Origin: Littorina saxatilis
Lineage: Eukaryota > Mollusca > Gastropoda > Littorinimorpha > Littorinidae
DNA length: 64,000 nucleotides
Reading direction: 5' to 3'
Assembly (NCBI RefSeq): GCF_037325665.1
Contig: NC_090255.1
Span: 31,937,504-32,001,503 of the forward strand
The notes beneath the pieces are model-generated. The model searched no databases. It worked only from the letters and a program-made list of their open reading frames with translations, and had not been told where the DNA came from. This document shows positions 1 to 10,470 of the stretch, one piece after another (within the stretch, counting starts at the first letter, position 1; each line of letters begins with the position of its first letter). The translations under genes and the position numbers were made by a program.

Positions 1-5
1 GGTTT

Positions 6-902
6 TTGGAGTCTCCATCCATAGCCTTTCAGCTTTCTCAAGTTTTGGCCAAGCCATCTCCTTCCGGAAGCGGAATTCCTTCACTTCCGGTTCCGCTGCT
101 CGTGCCTCACGGCTCCGTTCCGGAGCTGGCACAGCAGTGGATGGCTTCGCCTTCTCAGGCTTCTGCATTCGCTCTGTCGTCTCACAGGCGGTTGGTTTTG
201 CAGAAGTCTCCTAGGAACTTGTTGGATGCTTTCGCTCTCCCGCGTTCATCTTTGACAGTTCCTCCGGAGATGCTGGCCTTGTTGGCCAAGCCTATCAAGA
301 AGGATGACGGTGTGCTCTTTTCTGAGAACACTCTGATTGCTTCTGAAGAGGCAGGGCGTCAGCAGCTGGAGCTTGCCTCCATTGCTGAGACTCTCATTCG
401 GGCTCTCTCTCGTGCCCTCACTGATTCACTGAATCCGTTCTCTCTCAGCGAGGATCAGGATGCGGATGACGTCTCCACTTTGTTGGCCGCTCTTGCGAGG
501 GTCAACGAAGAACAGATGAGACTTTCCGCTGTGCACTATGCGCACTCTGTTATGTGTCGTCGGGATCTCTTCCTGTCACACTCTCAGTTTTCGGATCAGG
601 CGACCAAGGACACCTTGCGTGCCTCACCGGTCTTGGAGGGTTCCCTCTTTGGGCATCTCGTTTTTGATGCCCGAAGACAGGAAATTCAGGCTAACAGGGA
701 CCAGCAGTTCTCTGACTTTTCCCTGCACAGCCTTAAGCAGTCCAAGCAGTCTCAGCCTTCTCAGCCGAAGCAGGCTAAGGTTGCTGGCCCTCCCAAACCG
801 GCAGACAAGGGTCGTGGACGTTCCTCTTCTCGGGGCTCGAGAAGACGACCGTCTTCCGGCAGGGGGAGAGGCGGCTCTGGAAGCAAGCCTCACCCCCAAT
901 GA
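6..902 (+). CDS. Gag-like protein of DIRS copy 1 (N-terminus possibly outside)
   Basis: The open frame gives about 298 residues. A serine/proline-rich N-terminal half is followed by a helical segment (about residues 121-225) containing LASxxETL, a DADD turn, an RRD motif and an LRASP...SLFG stretch. A basic RG/RS-rich tail (about residues 245-298) is likely to bind nucleic acid. The frame starts within five bases of the window edge, so the true start may be upstream. The helical segment is the part that resembles two domains of the host gene at 18967-21057. Confidence 0.7.
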   Translation: MESPSIAFQLSQVLAKPSPSGSGIPSLPVPLLVPHGSVPELAQQWMASPSQASAFALSSHRRLVLQKSPRNLLDAFALPRSSLTVPPEMLALLAKPIKKDDGVLFSENTLIASEEAGRQQLELASIAETLIRALSRALTDSLNPFSLSEDQDADDVSTLLAALARVNEEQMRLSAVHYAHSVMCRRDLFLSHSQFSDQATKDTLRASPVLEGSLFGHLVFDARRQEIQANRDQQFSDFSLHSLKQSKQSQPSQPKQAKVAGPPKPADKGRGRSSSRGSRRRPSSGRGRGGSGSKPHPQ

Positions 903-941
903 AGTGCTCCCGATCTCCCCCCCACCCCGCCCTCCACTCTG

Positions 942-2834
942 GTGATGGCGGGGGGCCCTTCCCGGGCACTTTCCCACTGGCTCGTGTCTGTACAGAGTCA
1001 ATGGATCGTGGGGGTCGTGAGGTCGGGCTTCCGTCTTCTCTGGAAAGATGGCAAGGCACCTCTGGTCAGGCGTCCGCCGGCGTTCAGGCCTCCCTCCTCG
1101 CAGGAAGCCATTTCCGTCCTTCGGTCGGAAATAGACTCCCTGGTGCAGAAGGGCGCAGTGGAGAAAGTCCTCGACCACAGCTCCCCTGGGTTTTACGGAC
1201 GGCTTTTCGCCGTCCCCAAAGCCTCAGGGGCATGGCGTCCTGTCTTGGACCTGTCGTTCCTCAATACCTTTTTGAGGGAGATAAGGTTCAAGATGGAGAC
1301 GCCAGCGTCGGTCAGGGACTCTCTCCGCCCGGGAGATTGGGCGACTTCCATCGACCTGACGGATGCATACTTCCATATTCTTATGCATCCAGCCGACCGG
1401 AAATGGCTTCGTTTCCGGTGGGCAAGTCAGGTTTACCAGTTTCGCGCCCTTCCTTTCGGCCTGTCTCTCGCCCCTTGGGTCTTCACCATGGTCGTGAGAC
1501 AGGTCTGCGCGCTGGTGAGGTCGCGGGGTGTCCGGCTACGTGCCTACCTGGACGATTGGCTCATCCTGAGTCAGAGTCAGGCGGGGTGCGAGCAGGATAC
1601 CCAATCGGTTCTTCGGGAGGCCAACTGGTTTGGCTTCTCGATCAACCGATCAAAGTCGGAGCTGACGCCGTGTCAGACGTTCACCTACTTGGGAATGTCT
1701 TTCGACACGGTGGCTTGGACTGTTCAGCCCTCTCAGAAGAGGGTGGACAAGCTCCAGGCATGCATACGCTCCACTTTGCCTCTCCCGAGGGCCTCCCTGC
1801 GGACTTTGGCCTCCATCTTAGGGCAGATGGAGTCCATGGCTCTCCTGGTCCCCTTGGGGAGGGTCCACAAACGTCCCTTTCAGCTGGCGCTGAGGCCGTT
1901 CGTGGACTCTCCCACGGTGGATTGGAATGCCCTCATCCCTCTCCGGGGATGGTTCCAATCCGCTACCCTTCCGTGGCTGGACACGGAGTGGGTGTGCAGG
2001 GGCGTGCCGATAGCCCTTCCTGCCCCAGACTTGGACCTGTTCACGGACGCGTCCTTGGTGGGGTGGGGGGCTCACACAGACCAGCTGACTGCGTCAGGTC
2101 TGTGGTCGGCAGATCAGAGGATGCAGCACATCAACTTGCTGGAGCTAGAAGCCGTGGCTCTAGCTCTGGACAAGTTCCGGCCCTCCCTTCAGGCCAAGCA
2201 TGTTCGTCTGTTTACAGACAACACGACAGTGGCAGCTTACATCAACAAGCAGGGAGGGTCGCGGTCTCCGTCGCTTTCGGCCAGGGCCTGCGAGATCCTG
2301 ATTTGGTGTTCAGAGCATCAAATCAGGCTTTCGGCCAGGTACCTGCCCGGAAGCTTGAACACTCTGGCGGACGCGCTCAGCCGCTCCGACAGAGTGCTTC
2401 AAACAGAGTGGACCATCACTCACGGAGCGCTGGATCGTCTCTGGTCTCTTGTGCAGAAACCTCAGGTGGACCTTTTTGCCACCAGGTTCTCGAAGAGACT
2501 ACCAGTGTTCGTCTCACCATTCCCGGATCCCGAGGCGTGGGAGACGAACGCGATGGACATTTCCTGGTCAGGCCTGGAGGCTTACGCGTTCCCGCCATTC
2601 CAGTTGCTCACGCGAGTTCTCAGGAAGGCGGAGCAGGAGGGCCCGTCCCTCCTGCTGATCGCTCCTCTTTGGCCGTCTCAGCCGTGGTTCCCGGACCTGC
2701 TGAGACTCGCCCAGGGCCCTCCCATTCCTCTCGCTCTCACGCGAGGAGAACTGGTACAGCCTCACACCGGCAGCCTCCACGCAGAGCCTCAGATGCTGAA
2801 TCTTCACGCGTGGAGGTTGTGCGGTCTTCTCTGA
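942..2834 (+). CDS. Reverse transcriptase - RNase H of DIRS copy 1
   Basis: The frame gives about 630 residues. The reverse transcriptase fingers and palm are recognisable (RPVLDLSFLN, SIDLTDAYFHI, LPFGLSLAPWVFT and the YLDDW catalytic box). An RNase H domain follows (LFTDASLVGWG, LELEAVALAL, FTDNTTVAAYIN, LSRSD). This is the standard DIRS/Pao-like polymerase arrangement; it copies element RNA into DNA. It overlaps the recombinase frame that follows, as is usual in the family. The frame looks whole. Confidence 0.85.
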   Translation: MMAGGPSRALSHWLVSVQSQWIVGVVRSGFRLLWKDGKAPLVRRPPAFRPPSSQEAISVLRSEIDSLVQKGAVEKVLDHSSPGFYGRLFAVPKASGAWRPVLDLSFLNTFLREIRFKMETPASVRDSLRPGDWATSIDLTDAYFHILMHPADRKWLRFRWASQVYQFRALPFGLSLAPWVFTMVVRQVCALVRSRGVRLRAYLDDWLILSQSQAGCEQDTQSVLREANWFGFSINRSKSELTPCQTFTYLGMSFDTVAWTVQPSQKRVDKLQACIRSTLPLPRASLRTLASILGQMESMALLVPLGRVHKRPFQLALRPFVDSPTVDWNALIPLRGWFQSATLPWLDTEWVCRGVPIALPAPDLDLFTDASLVGWGAHTDQLTASGLWSADQRMQHINLLELEAVALALDKFRPSLQAKHVRLFTDNTTVAAYINKQGGSRSPSLSARACEILIWCSEHQIRLSARYLPGSLNTLADALSRSDRVLQTEWTITHGALDRLWSLVQKPQVDLFATRFSKRLPVFVSPFPDPEAWETNAMDISWSGLEAYAFPPFQLLTRVLRKAEQEGPSLLLIAPLWPSQPWFPDLLRLAQGPPIPLALTRGELVQPHTGSLHAEPQMLNLHAWRLCGLL

Positions 2835-3898
2835 GGCGCAAAGGGGCATCAGATCTGACCATGGACCTGGTAGGACGCTCGCACAGAGCATCTACCTCGT
2901 CCGTTTATGAGTCACATTGGAGGGCCTGGGTTACCTGGTGTCACGAGCATCGGCTGGATGCTACGGCGCCCCGCACGATGCACGTGGCGAACCATCTTGC
3001 TTTCATGTCCTCTCAGGGAGCTTCCGCTGCCTCGTTGAAAGTAAGAAGATCGGCCATCTCGGCGACCCTACGCCAGATAGGTCGCTCTATAGATGTTAGT
3101 GGCGTGATCGCTGGAGTCATCAAGGGCGCTTCCCTTTCTGACGTCAAGTCTCGTACGCCCGTTCCTAAGTGGGATCTCTTATTGGTCATGGAGTTTCTGC
3201 GTTCAGCGGATTTTGAACCTCTCAGAGATGCCAGTTTTGCGAATCTTACACGCAAGTCCCTTTTCCTTTTGCTGCTAGCATCGGCACGAAGGGGCAGTGA
3301 GATTCACGCTCTTTCCGGTAATTCGGACGACATTTCCTTTGAATCAGATGGGTCCGTTACCTTGCGGTTTCGACCTGAGTTTCTTGCGAAAAACCAGGCT
3401 CCCGAGCGAGCTTCTCCTTTGGTTCATGTCAGGCCGTTGTCCACTATTCTGGCTCCGAATGACCCAGACTTAGTAAATTGCCCTGTTAGAGCCCTTCACA
3501 TCTACCTTGCCCGTGCTCAGTCTCTTAGATCCGCAGCTCAAAAGCTTTTGTTTATTTCTCTCAATACGGAGAGACATAAGGATATTACTAAGACGACTCT
3601 GGCCCGGTGGGTGTCGGCGCTCATTAAGCATGCTTACGAGTGGAGCCGCCGCAATGAAGGGGGGACACAGCCTGTCCTTCCTCTGGAATCAGCTCGGGCT
3701 CACGAGACGCGAGCTTGGGCTTCCTCCTTGGCCGTATTACGATCAAGAAGACTGGAGGAGGTGCTACACACCGCATACTGGCGTTCCGAGGATGTCTTCA
3801 TGAATTTTTACCTGCGTGACATCTCGGCCCTTCGCCAGGATGGATCTAGAGCTTTGCCTGCCATGGTGGCAGGGGGTCAGCTCTTGACAAGGATTTGA
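2835..3898 (+). CDS. Tyrosine recombinase of DIRS copy 1
   Basis: This is the C-terminal part of a long frame that is also open upstream, where it overlaps the polymerase frame. A SAM-like N-terminal helical domain (SVYESHWRAWVTWC) is followed by a catalytic domain with LLLASARRGSEIHAL, an AHETR box and a C-terminal YLRDIS segment. These match the R...HxxR...Y signature of phage-type tyrosine recombinases that DIRS and Ngaro elements use to insert circular DNA. The recombinase domain is what separates this element from LTR retrotransposons. Confidence 0.8.
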
Positions 3899-3944
3899 GA
3901 GTGAGTTTGAACTTTTTCTTGCCCACCGCCTTGTTGTTTCAATC

Positions 3945-4323
3945 TGCTACATGTGATTCGGAGTAGGAATATGTAATTTAATCGAAAATTTTATTGTAAA
4001 TTTTCATTTAATAAATATACCTACCCGAATCACATATCGTAGTCCCTCCCACCTACCCCGCTTATGATTTGGAGATTTTATTCTTCGAGTCGAATGATAG
4101 GGGTCACGTGGTCAGTAGCAGTAGTGACGTAGTACGCAGGAGGGGAGGTAACTCCCTGGGTGCGTCGTCATTACCATAGCTACGTTTACACTTTTTTAGT
4201 TGGGGTTGCTCCCCTTAGACGGGTAGCCTTTTCAGACCTAGCACTTTAGACTGAGTCAACTGCTACATGTGATTCGGGTAGGTATATTTATTAAATGAAA
4301 ATTTACAATAAAATTTTCGATTC
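3945..4323 (+). repeat. Right terminal region of DIRS copy 1 with inverted boxes
   Basis: An AT-rich box (about 3948-4032) beginning ATGTGATTCGG is repeated in inverted order at about 4264-4323, separated by about 230 bp of unique sequence. The same box-spacer-inverted-box plan closes copy 2 (about 10095-10470). It corresponds to the inverted terminal repeat plus internal complementary region of DIRS elements. Confidence 0.6.
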
Positions 4324-4337
4324 TTACTCCGAGTCAC

Positions 4338-4512
4338 ATATTTAGCATTGACGCAGTCGAGATGCTAGGTTGACTGAAAAAACGCTATCCCGTCTATAGT
4401 ATAAGGGAAGCAACCCAAGCAAAAAAGTAGCAAGCTTGCTACCCTGGGTTGCCTCCCGTAGCGTACATCACGCCACAGATCTCGTACCCAATACGAGACA
4501 CCCTCATTCGAC
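4338..4512 (+). repeat. Left terminal inverted repeat of DIRS copy 2
   Basis: This stretch (starting near CGAGTCACATATTTAGC and running through GGTTGACTGAAAAAACGC to AATACGAGACACCCTC) reappears as its reverse complement at about 10242-10415. Confidence 0.75.
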
Positions 4513-4935
4513 ATCTTTCAGCCAGAGAGACAGGTCGTGCTTGATTTCGCTCCTAGGCCGTTTTTGCTGTCTGCTTGACACCTACCGGCCTCGGCTCCCC
4601 GTCTGCTCATAGCTGTTTCTAGCGGTGAGATTGTTCCTTTTTGTTGTTGTTTGCATTGCCATTCTGCTGAGAATTTTTCCGTCCGCGGACTTACGAATTT
4701 TGCTCAGTAGTTTGTTGCTGTGGCCGCCATTTTGGTCGCCATTTTGGTCGCCATTTTTCGCTTACACGTGGTGTTTTTTGCTGGTTAGTTTGGGTCCGTG
4801 CTACGGACTTTGAGCGTTTACCAGTAGCATTGGTAGCTGCTTGTAGCTTGTACGTTAGTGCTAGTTTATTCTGCTGAAGTTTTACGTCCTAGAGACTTGT
4901 GTATTTTCAGTAGTTTGTTTTTCTCGTGTGACAGC

Positions 4936-5583
4936 ATGTCTGATAGTGAGAAAAAGCGAGCGGCTAAGGCCGAGGGTAAGGGCAAAGGCCCTGTTAAACC
5001 TAAGTCCTCGGCTTCCACCTCTTCTGCTAGGAACCCCACGGTTCACGTTTCTGACCCGAAGACTAACTTCGTTTTTTCTGTGCCTATTTCGGCTCCGGAG
5101 GAAACTTCGTCTGGCTCGCGGGCGGCGGGTGTGGCCGCTACCACGTCCGTTTCTACCCCTGTACCTGCGCCGGAGGCTGGCGCTCTTGTTGCTAGCCTTT
5201 TGTCTTCTTTGATTCCAGAAATTCGGACGCTCGTTCGTACAGAAATGTCGCGGACGGACCCTGTTTCCAGCTCTGCCTCCCTCCCGGGGGTGTGCGACCC
5301 TCGGTCGTTGGCTTCCTTTGTTCCTGATCACCTGTCCAGCCTGCTGGCTTCTGTGATGGCTCTGGAGTCCGTGCACAGGGAGGCGTTTCTCTTCTCGGCC
5401 GGCGCTCGGTGGCTTCCGCTTGCGGGAGTGCACCTGAGCAGGTCCCTTTGGGGATACGGTCGACGCAAGGTATGTGCTCGCAGCAGCCGTCCGCGGCAGC
5501 TGCACTTCCGGTTCCCGGAAGTAGTGGTTCACTGGTTGCGGACAGACCATGGTCCCCTCCGGTTCGAGCTGCGCTTTACGTAA
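4936..5583 (+). pseudogene. Gag-like N-terminal part of DIRS copy 2
   Basis: The frame starts MSDSEKKRAAKAEGKG and encodes a lysine-rich then serine/proline-rich segment typical of DIRS Gag N-termini. It runs into the tandem repeats downstream. The Gag core (see 7335-7984) is separated from it by about 1.8 kb of repeat-rich sequence, so this part is a remnant. Confidence 0.5.
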
Positions 5584-6900
5584 GCAGTCGTTCGCGGCAG
5601 CTTCCTTCCGGCTCCGGCCGGAAGTGGTGGTTCACTGGTTGCGGACAGTCCATGGTCCCCTCCGGTTCGAGCTGCTCTTTACGTAAGCAGTCGTTCGCGG
5701 CAGCTTCCTTCCGGCTCCGGCCGGAAGTGGTGGTTCACTGGTTGCGGACAGACCATGGTCCCCTCCAGTTCGAGCTGCTCTTTACGTAAGCAGTCGTTCG
5801 CGGCAGCTTCCTTCCGGCTCCGGCCGGAAGTGTTGGTTCACTGGTTTGCGGACAGCCCATGGTCCCTTCCGGTTCGAGCCTTGCCCTGCTACAGCAGCCG
5901 TTTCCGGCAGCTGCTCTTCCTGCCTGGGCAGGAAATGTAGGTCAAACGGGTCGTGCACAGTCATCTGTCACTTCCGGTTCCGGCCTAGGGCTTCCGGGTT
6001 GTGGCTTGCAGACTCCTCAGCACCAGCTATGGCATAGTTCTGCTGTTGCGTCTGCACTCCCTGCTCCTCCCGGCTTTTCCGGTTCGGTTCCCGCTGCTTC
6101 CGTTGTGTCGCCGGTGAATTTCGAATACGGTGGTTCTCCTGGGCATACAGGCTTTTTGCCTCTGTTGGGACAGCAGCAGCCACCTACTTCGGTGGTGGCC
6201 GCTAGCTCCTCTCTTCAGCTGCCTTCGGTTGTTGGTGACTCTCATCTTCCTCTTAGTCAGGGGGCGAGTTTCATCGATGGCCAACAGGATGGGCGTTCGG
6301 CTTACGGCCTTCCCTCGCAGCGTCATTTGTCGGGTTCTTTTGGCTATGAGCCGTCCCCTTCAGGTGGCGTTTCGGACTTCGGGTCCGTGGACGAGGAGCA
6401 GCTGCCTTCGGCGGCTCTGGCCAGCTTCCGAATTTACGTCAGCAGTCGTTCGCGGCAGCCGCTTCCAGCTCCGGCCGGAAGTAGAGGTTCACTTGCTAGT
6501 GCACAGACTACTGTCACGTCTGGTTCGAGTCTTGTCCTATGACAGCGGTCGCCCGCGACAGCTGTTCTTCCGGTTCCGACCGGAAGTGTAGGTTCACTGG
6601 TTAGTGCACAGGCTACTGTCACGTGCGGTTCGAGCCTTGCCTTACGTCGGCAGTCGTACGCGACAGCGGCACTTCCGGTTCACGGAAGTAGTGCCTCGTT
6701 GGAAAGCGGACAAATAATGATCCCATCCGGCTTGAGCTGCGCTATACGTAAGCAGTCGTCCGCGACAGCTTCTCTTCCGGCTCCTGCTGGAAATGTTAGT
6801 TCATCGGTGTGTGGGCAGCCCATGGCCCTTTCCGGTTTGAGCTTTGCCCTTTGCACGGCAGCCATTTCCGGCAGCTTCGCTTCCGGCCTTGGCAGGAAGG
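5480..6900 (+). repeat. Tandem repeat of ~103 bp inside DIRS copy 2
   Basis: The box GCAGTCGTTCGCGGCAGC recurs at 5584, 5687 and 5790, an exact 103-bp spacing, with the intervening sequence (TTCCGG...CCGGAAGT, GGTTCACTGG, CATGGTCCC) nearly unchanged. More diverged copies continue at wider spacing to about 6900. The repeats carry many CCGGAAGT motifs, which match ETS-type binding sites. Confidence 0.8.
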
Positions 6901-7334
6901 TAGGTCAAGCGGGTAGTGCACAGGTTACTGTCACTTCCGGTTCTGGCCTACGGCCTACCTTTGGGTTCCGAGCTTCAGCTCGTAGGTGGCTCAGCACCAG
7001 CTTTGGCATAGCGCTGCTGTTGCTGCCGCACTTCCGGCTCCTCCCGGATTTTCCGGTTCAGTTCCCGCTGCTTCCGTTTGGTTGCCGGTGAATTTCGAAC
7101 AAGGCTTGCCCTATGGGCATATAGGCTTCTTGCCTCTGTTGGGACAGCAGCATCCACACACTCCGGTGGTGGCCGCTAGCTCCTCTCTCCCACTTTCCTT
7201 GGTTTTTGATTCCTCTCATCCTCCTCTCAGTTACTGTTAGGGAATGAGCACAATCGATTGCCAACAGGAAGGACTTCAGGTTGGCAAAGAGGAAGCAGCT
7301 ACTTCTGGTTTGAAGAATCACCCTTAGTAGCTTT

Positions 7335-7984
7335 TTGCCTTTTCGCCAAGCCCCCCTCTTCGACAGGGGGTTGCCTCCGGCGTCGGTTTCGTTGCCGGTT
7401 CCTCAGGGTTCAGCTTCGGAGCTGGCATCGGAATACCTTGCCGCTCCTGCGCAGGCTTCCTCCTTCGTGCCCTTAGCGGACCAGAGGAAGTTGCCTTGGC
7501 CAAGGTCGTCTCGAAGCCTCCTGTTGGCCTTTCCCCGTCCGCGTGCACCATTTTCGGTCACGCCGGAACTTCCTTCGCTTCTTATGAAGCCGTTGAGGAA
7601 GGATTCGGTTCTGCCGTTCTATGGGCAGAATCTCCTATTCTCAGAGGAAGGGGGCTGACAACTTTTGGAACTCAGTTCCATCTCCGAGACTCTCCTGCGG
7701 GCGCTTTCTCGCGCTCTGGCAGATTCCTTGGCGCCCTTTACCCTTAGTAAAGAGCAGGAGGCGGAGGAAGTGTCTCACTCCTCTCCACACTTACAAGGGT
7801 GAACGAGGCACAGATGAGGCTGTCCTCTCTGCACTATTTCCATGCGGTCTCGTGCAGAAGGGACTTGTTTCTTGCCCACTCCCGGTTTTCTGAGGAGTTG
7901 ACAAGGAACATTCTCAGATCGTCATCCTTGGTGGACGGTCTCTCTCCGGCAGCCTGGCCTCTCATGCCAGAAGCAGGGGATTGA
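7335..7984 (+). pseudogene. Decayed Gag core of DIRS copy 2
   Basis: Pieces match the Gag of copy 1 in the same order, including the LAxxxxAxPxQASxF region, the NEAQMRLS segment and the CRRDLFLAHSRFS segment. It is broken, with several breaks. The match shows that copy 2 descends from a full-length relative of copy 1. Confidence 0.6.
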
Positions 7985-9526
7985 GACCAACAGAGAACAG
8001 CGGTTCCCTTCTTTTGAGCTTCAATCTGAAAGCAGCAAAAGCAGGCCGCTCCTAAGCAAGCTATACCTAAGCGGACTCAGCCTAAGCGGCCTAAGTCCTC
8101 AGCTCAGGTGAGATTGTTTCTTTCACAGCCGTCATAGGTACGCTGGGTTTTTGGAACAACAGCTGGCCTTAGGACTGCGGGGTTTTAGCCTCGGCTGGAG
8201 CAACAGTCATTTCATCCGTTGGCGGTGGTGGTTGTTGCTTTCCTTGTGCTTGTGGCTTCGGGCTTCGACATTCTTTCTTTTTCCCAGCGTATGGGTGCTG
8301 AGAGGTCGATTTCCGTTTAAAGGGGGTTTTTTGCCTTTGGGCTTCCCCGTTTTCTCTTTGCCACGAGCTTCTGGACTTGGTCCAGGTTTGTCTTTCGCCG
8401 AGTCTGACTCTGTCTTTCTCTAGCGATCAGACGCGTTCTGGTGTTTCGTCCAAACTTAAGGTTCACTTGAGTTGGCCTCGGAAGTAACATTCAGATTTTC
8501 CTGAGGGTGCATTGTCTGGGTAATGCATGTTTGAGAAGTCATTCTTGGCTTTTCTCTTTTTCTCAGGTTTTTTGGCTACTCCTCCCCTTTTTGGGCAGAG
8601 GTCTAGCTAATGTTCCAGTTTTCTCGGTGCTGGCCTCTAGGCCAGCATCTGTTTCGGCGGCCGAAACTTTTGGTTTCTTACTGTGCCTGTGTACTTTGGG
8701 TACTTTGGTGCAATGGCCGGCCTACGGGCAGCAAGGCTCTCGGCCTTAGCCTGTGTTATAGTCTCCTGCCTGTCGTGTTGTGACTTTGGCAATTTGGTTC
8801 TTGTGACTGCGGATTTCGTCTCTTTCTCTTCTCCATCATGCTTGCATGATGTGAGTTGGGACGATTTCTGCTGGGTTGGGCTTCCGGCCTGGTCACCCCT
8901 TTTTCACTTGCAACTATGACTATTACTTTTTTCTCCTGAGAACTCTGGTCTCGGGAGGCTGACGGCTGGTTCGCTTCACGGTTTTCCGTCTTTCTTACCA
9001 GCCTCGTTCTTTCTGTTTTGGGTTTTTTGATTCATTTTCAATTACCTACAAGCAGTCTGCTCTGCGAACACGCTGGCTTTTGTCATTTTGTTTCCGGTCT
9101 CCGGTCACATTAGGATTTGGCCACTGCGGGTCCGCATTTCCGGTGCTTACGCACTACCTTAGGTCGCTTCGTCCTCATTTTTACCCCTCTCTCTGCTTTC
9201 GCAGGGATGGGCAGGGGACGACTGGTGACCGTCTCCCTTGAGTTTTGCTTATTGAGTTGGACTCTGGTACTTGGTACTCAGGCGTCTCTCTCTTTCCAGT
9301 TTGGAGTTTGGTCACTCTTCTGGAGCTGACTGTTCTCTCAAGGGCCTTTTGGGCCTCACTCCATCCCAAAGTTTCCTTACTTTGGCATGTTTGCCTTATG
9401 GTCTCCGTGAGGGTCGGTCCTTTTCAGGGCTTAGCCGGCAACCTTACGCACGGATCTTTTCCAGGCCATTAGCATTTCCTTCCAATTTAAGGGGGGGGGG
9501 GGGGGACAGCTTGTCCTTCCCTCTAC

Positions 9527-9766
9527 TTGGGTTTATCCAAGACTGGGGTCCTTTTCCGGACTGTTTTACGGTTCAAAAGATTGGAAGAAGTGCTGGGCAC
9601 AGCTTACTGGCTCTCTGATGTTGTCTTTCGCATTTCTTGCCTGAGAGACATCTCGGCTGTCAATCAGGGTGGTTCTCGGTCCTTTTCTGTCCTTTGGCAG
9701 TGGGCCAGTTCCTGGCAAGGGTTTAGAGTGAGTCAGTGGTTTCTTTCTCACGGGATCCTTTCCTGA
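9527..9766 (+). pseudogene. Recombinase C-terminal remnant of DIRS copy 2
   Basis: The segment with RLEEVLGTAYW and LRDISAVNQGGSR parallels the C-terminal end of the recombinase in copy 1 (RLEEVLHTAYW, LRDISALRQDGSR). Nothing recognisable of the recombinase core remains between about 8100 and 9500, a stretch rich in T and without coding character. Confidence 0.6.
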
Positions 9767-10241
9767 CTTTTGGCAGTGGGCCAGTTTCTTGGCAAGGGAT
9801 TTTCTTTCCCTCCGCCTTGTCATAGCTTTATGCTATCTTTCCCTCGGCTCGGCCCGAGCTCATTTCCAGGGCCTGGGCCTCCTCCTTGGCCTTTTTTGGC
9901 CTATGAGGTTTGGATGATGTCCTGCGCACAGCTTCTGGCGCTAGGATTTTGTCTTATCAGGTTCTGCAGACATTGCTGCCCCCTGTCAGGATGGGTCTCG
10001 GCCCATTCCTTCCTTGGCGGCAGCTGGTTTTTGTCTCTCCAGAACTTTAAAGTGAGTTTGAACTTTTTGATCTTACCCACCACCTTGTTGGAGTTATCTG
10101 CTAAATATGTGACTCGGAGTAAGAATATGTAATTTAATCGAAAATTTTTAATTAAATTTTCATTTGATTAATATACTTACCCGAGTCACATAGGTAATTC
10201 CCTCCCACCTTCCCCGCTTTTAGTTTCTTTGTATTCTAGAA

Positions 10242-10415
10242 GTCGAATGAGGGTGTCTCGTATTGGGTACGAGATCTGTGGCGTGATGTACGCTACGGGA
10301 GGCAACCCAGGGTAGCAAGCTTGCTACTTTTTTGCTTGGGTTGCTTCCCTTATACTATAGACGGGATAGCGTTTTTTCAGTCAACCTAGCATCTCGACTG
10401 CGTCAATGCTAAATA
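10242..10415 (-). repeat. Right terminal inverted repeat of DIRS copy 2
   Basis: This is the reverse complement of about 4338-4512 and contains an internal AGCAAGCTTGCT palindrome. It is followed by the inverted AT-rich box that ends the element near 10470. Confidence 0.75.
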
Positions 10416-10470
10416 TGTGACTCGGGTAAGTATATTAATCAAATGAAAATTTAATTAAAAATTTTCGAGT

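Larger units (their letters stand above)
1..4323 (+). mobile_element. DIRS-like tyrosine-recombinase retrotransposon, copy 1 (left end outside window)
   Basis: The parts in order are a Gag-like frame, a reverse transcriptase/RNase H frame, a tyrosine recombinase frame and a right terminal region. DIRS elements integrate by a tyrosine recombinase rather than a DDE integrase and have inverted or split terminal repeats with an internal complementary region instead of LTRs. The right-end arrangement of inverted ATGTGATTCGG boxes fits this. The visible part looks whole, with no obvious breaks in the main frames, so it is probably young. The left terminus lies before base 1. Copy 2 follows directly in the same orientation. 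Treated as a virus-like fossil. Confidence 0.85.
4324..10470 (+). mobile_element. DIRS-like element, copy 2: deletion derivative lacking reverse transcriptase
   Basis: The element is bounded by near-perfect inverted repeats of about 170 bp. It keeps a Gag-like start, a long tandem-repeat-rich section, a decayed Gag core and a decayed recombinase end; no reverse transcriptase or RNase H was recognisable. It is broken in many places internally, yet its terminal repeats remain very similar, which suggests a non-autonomous copy that was mobilised by others and inserted fairly recently. It lies head to tail with copy 1 with no clear gap. Confidence 0.7.

Noticed and set aside
899-2820. Long upstream extension of the recombinase frame
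   Set aside because: Over this stretch the polymerase frame carries the recognisable domains; the other frame is open but has composition-driven sequence without domains.
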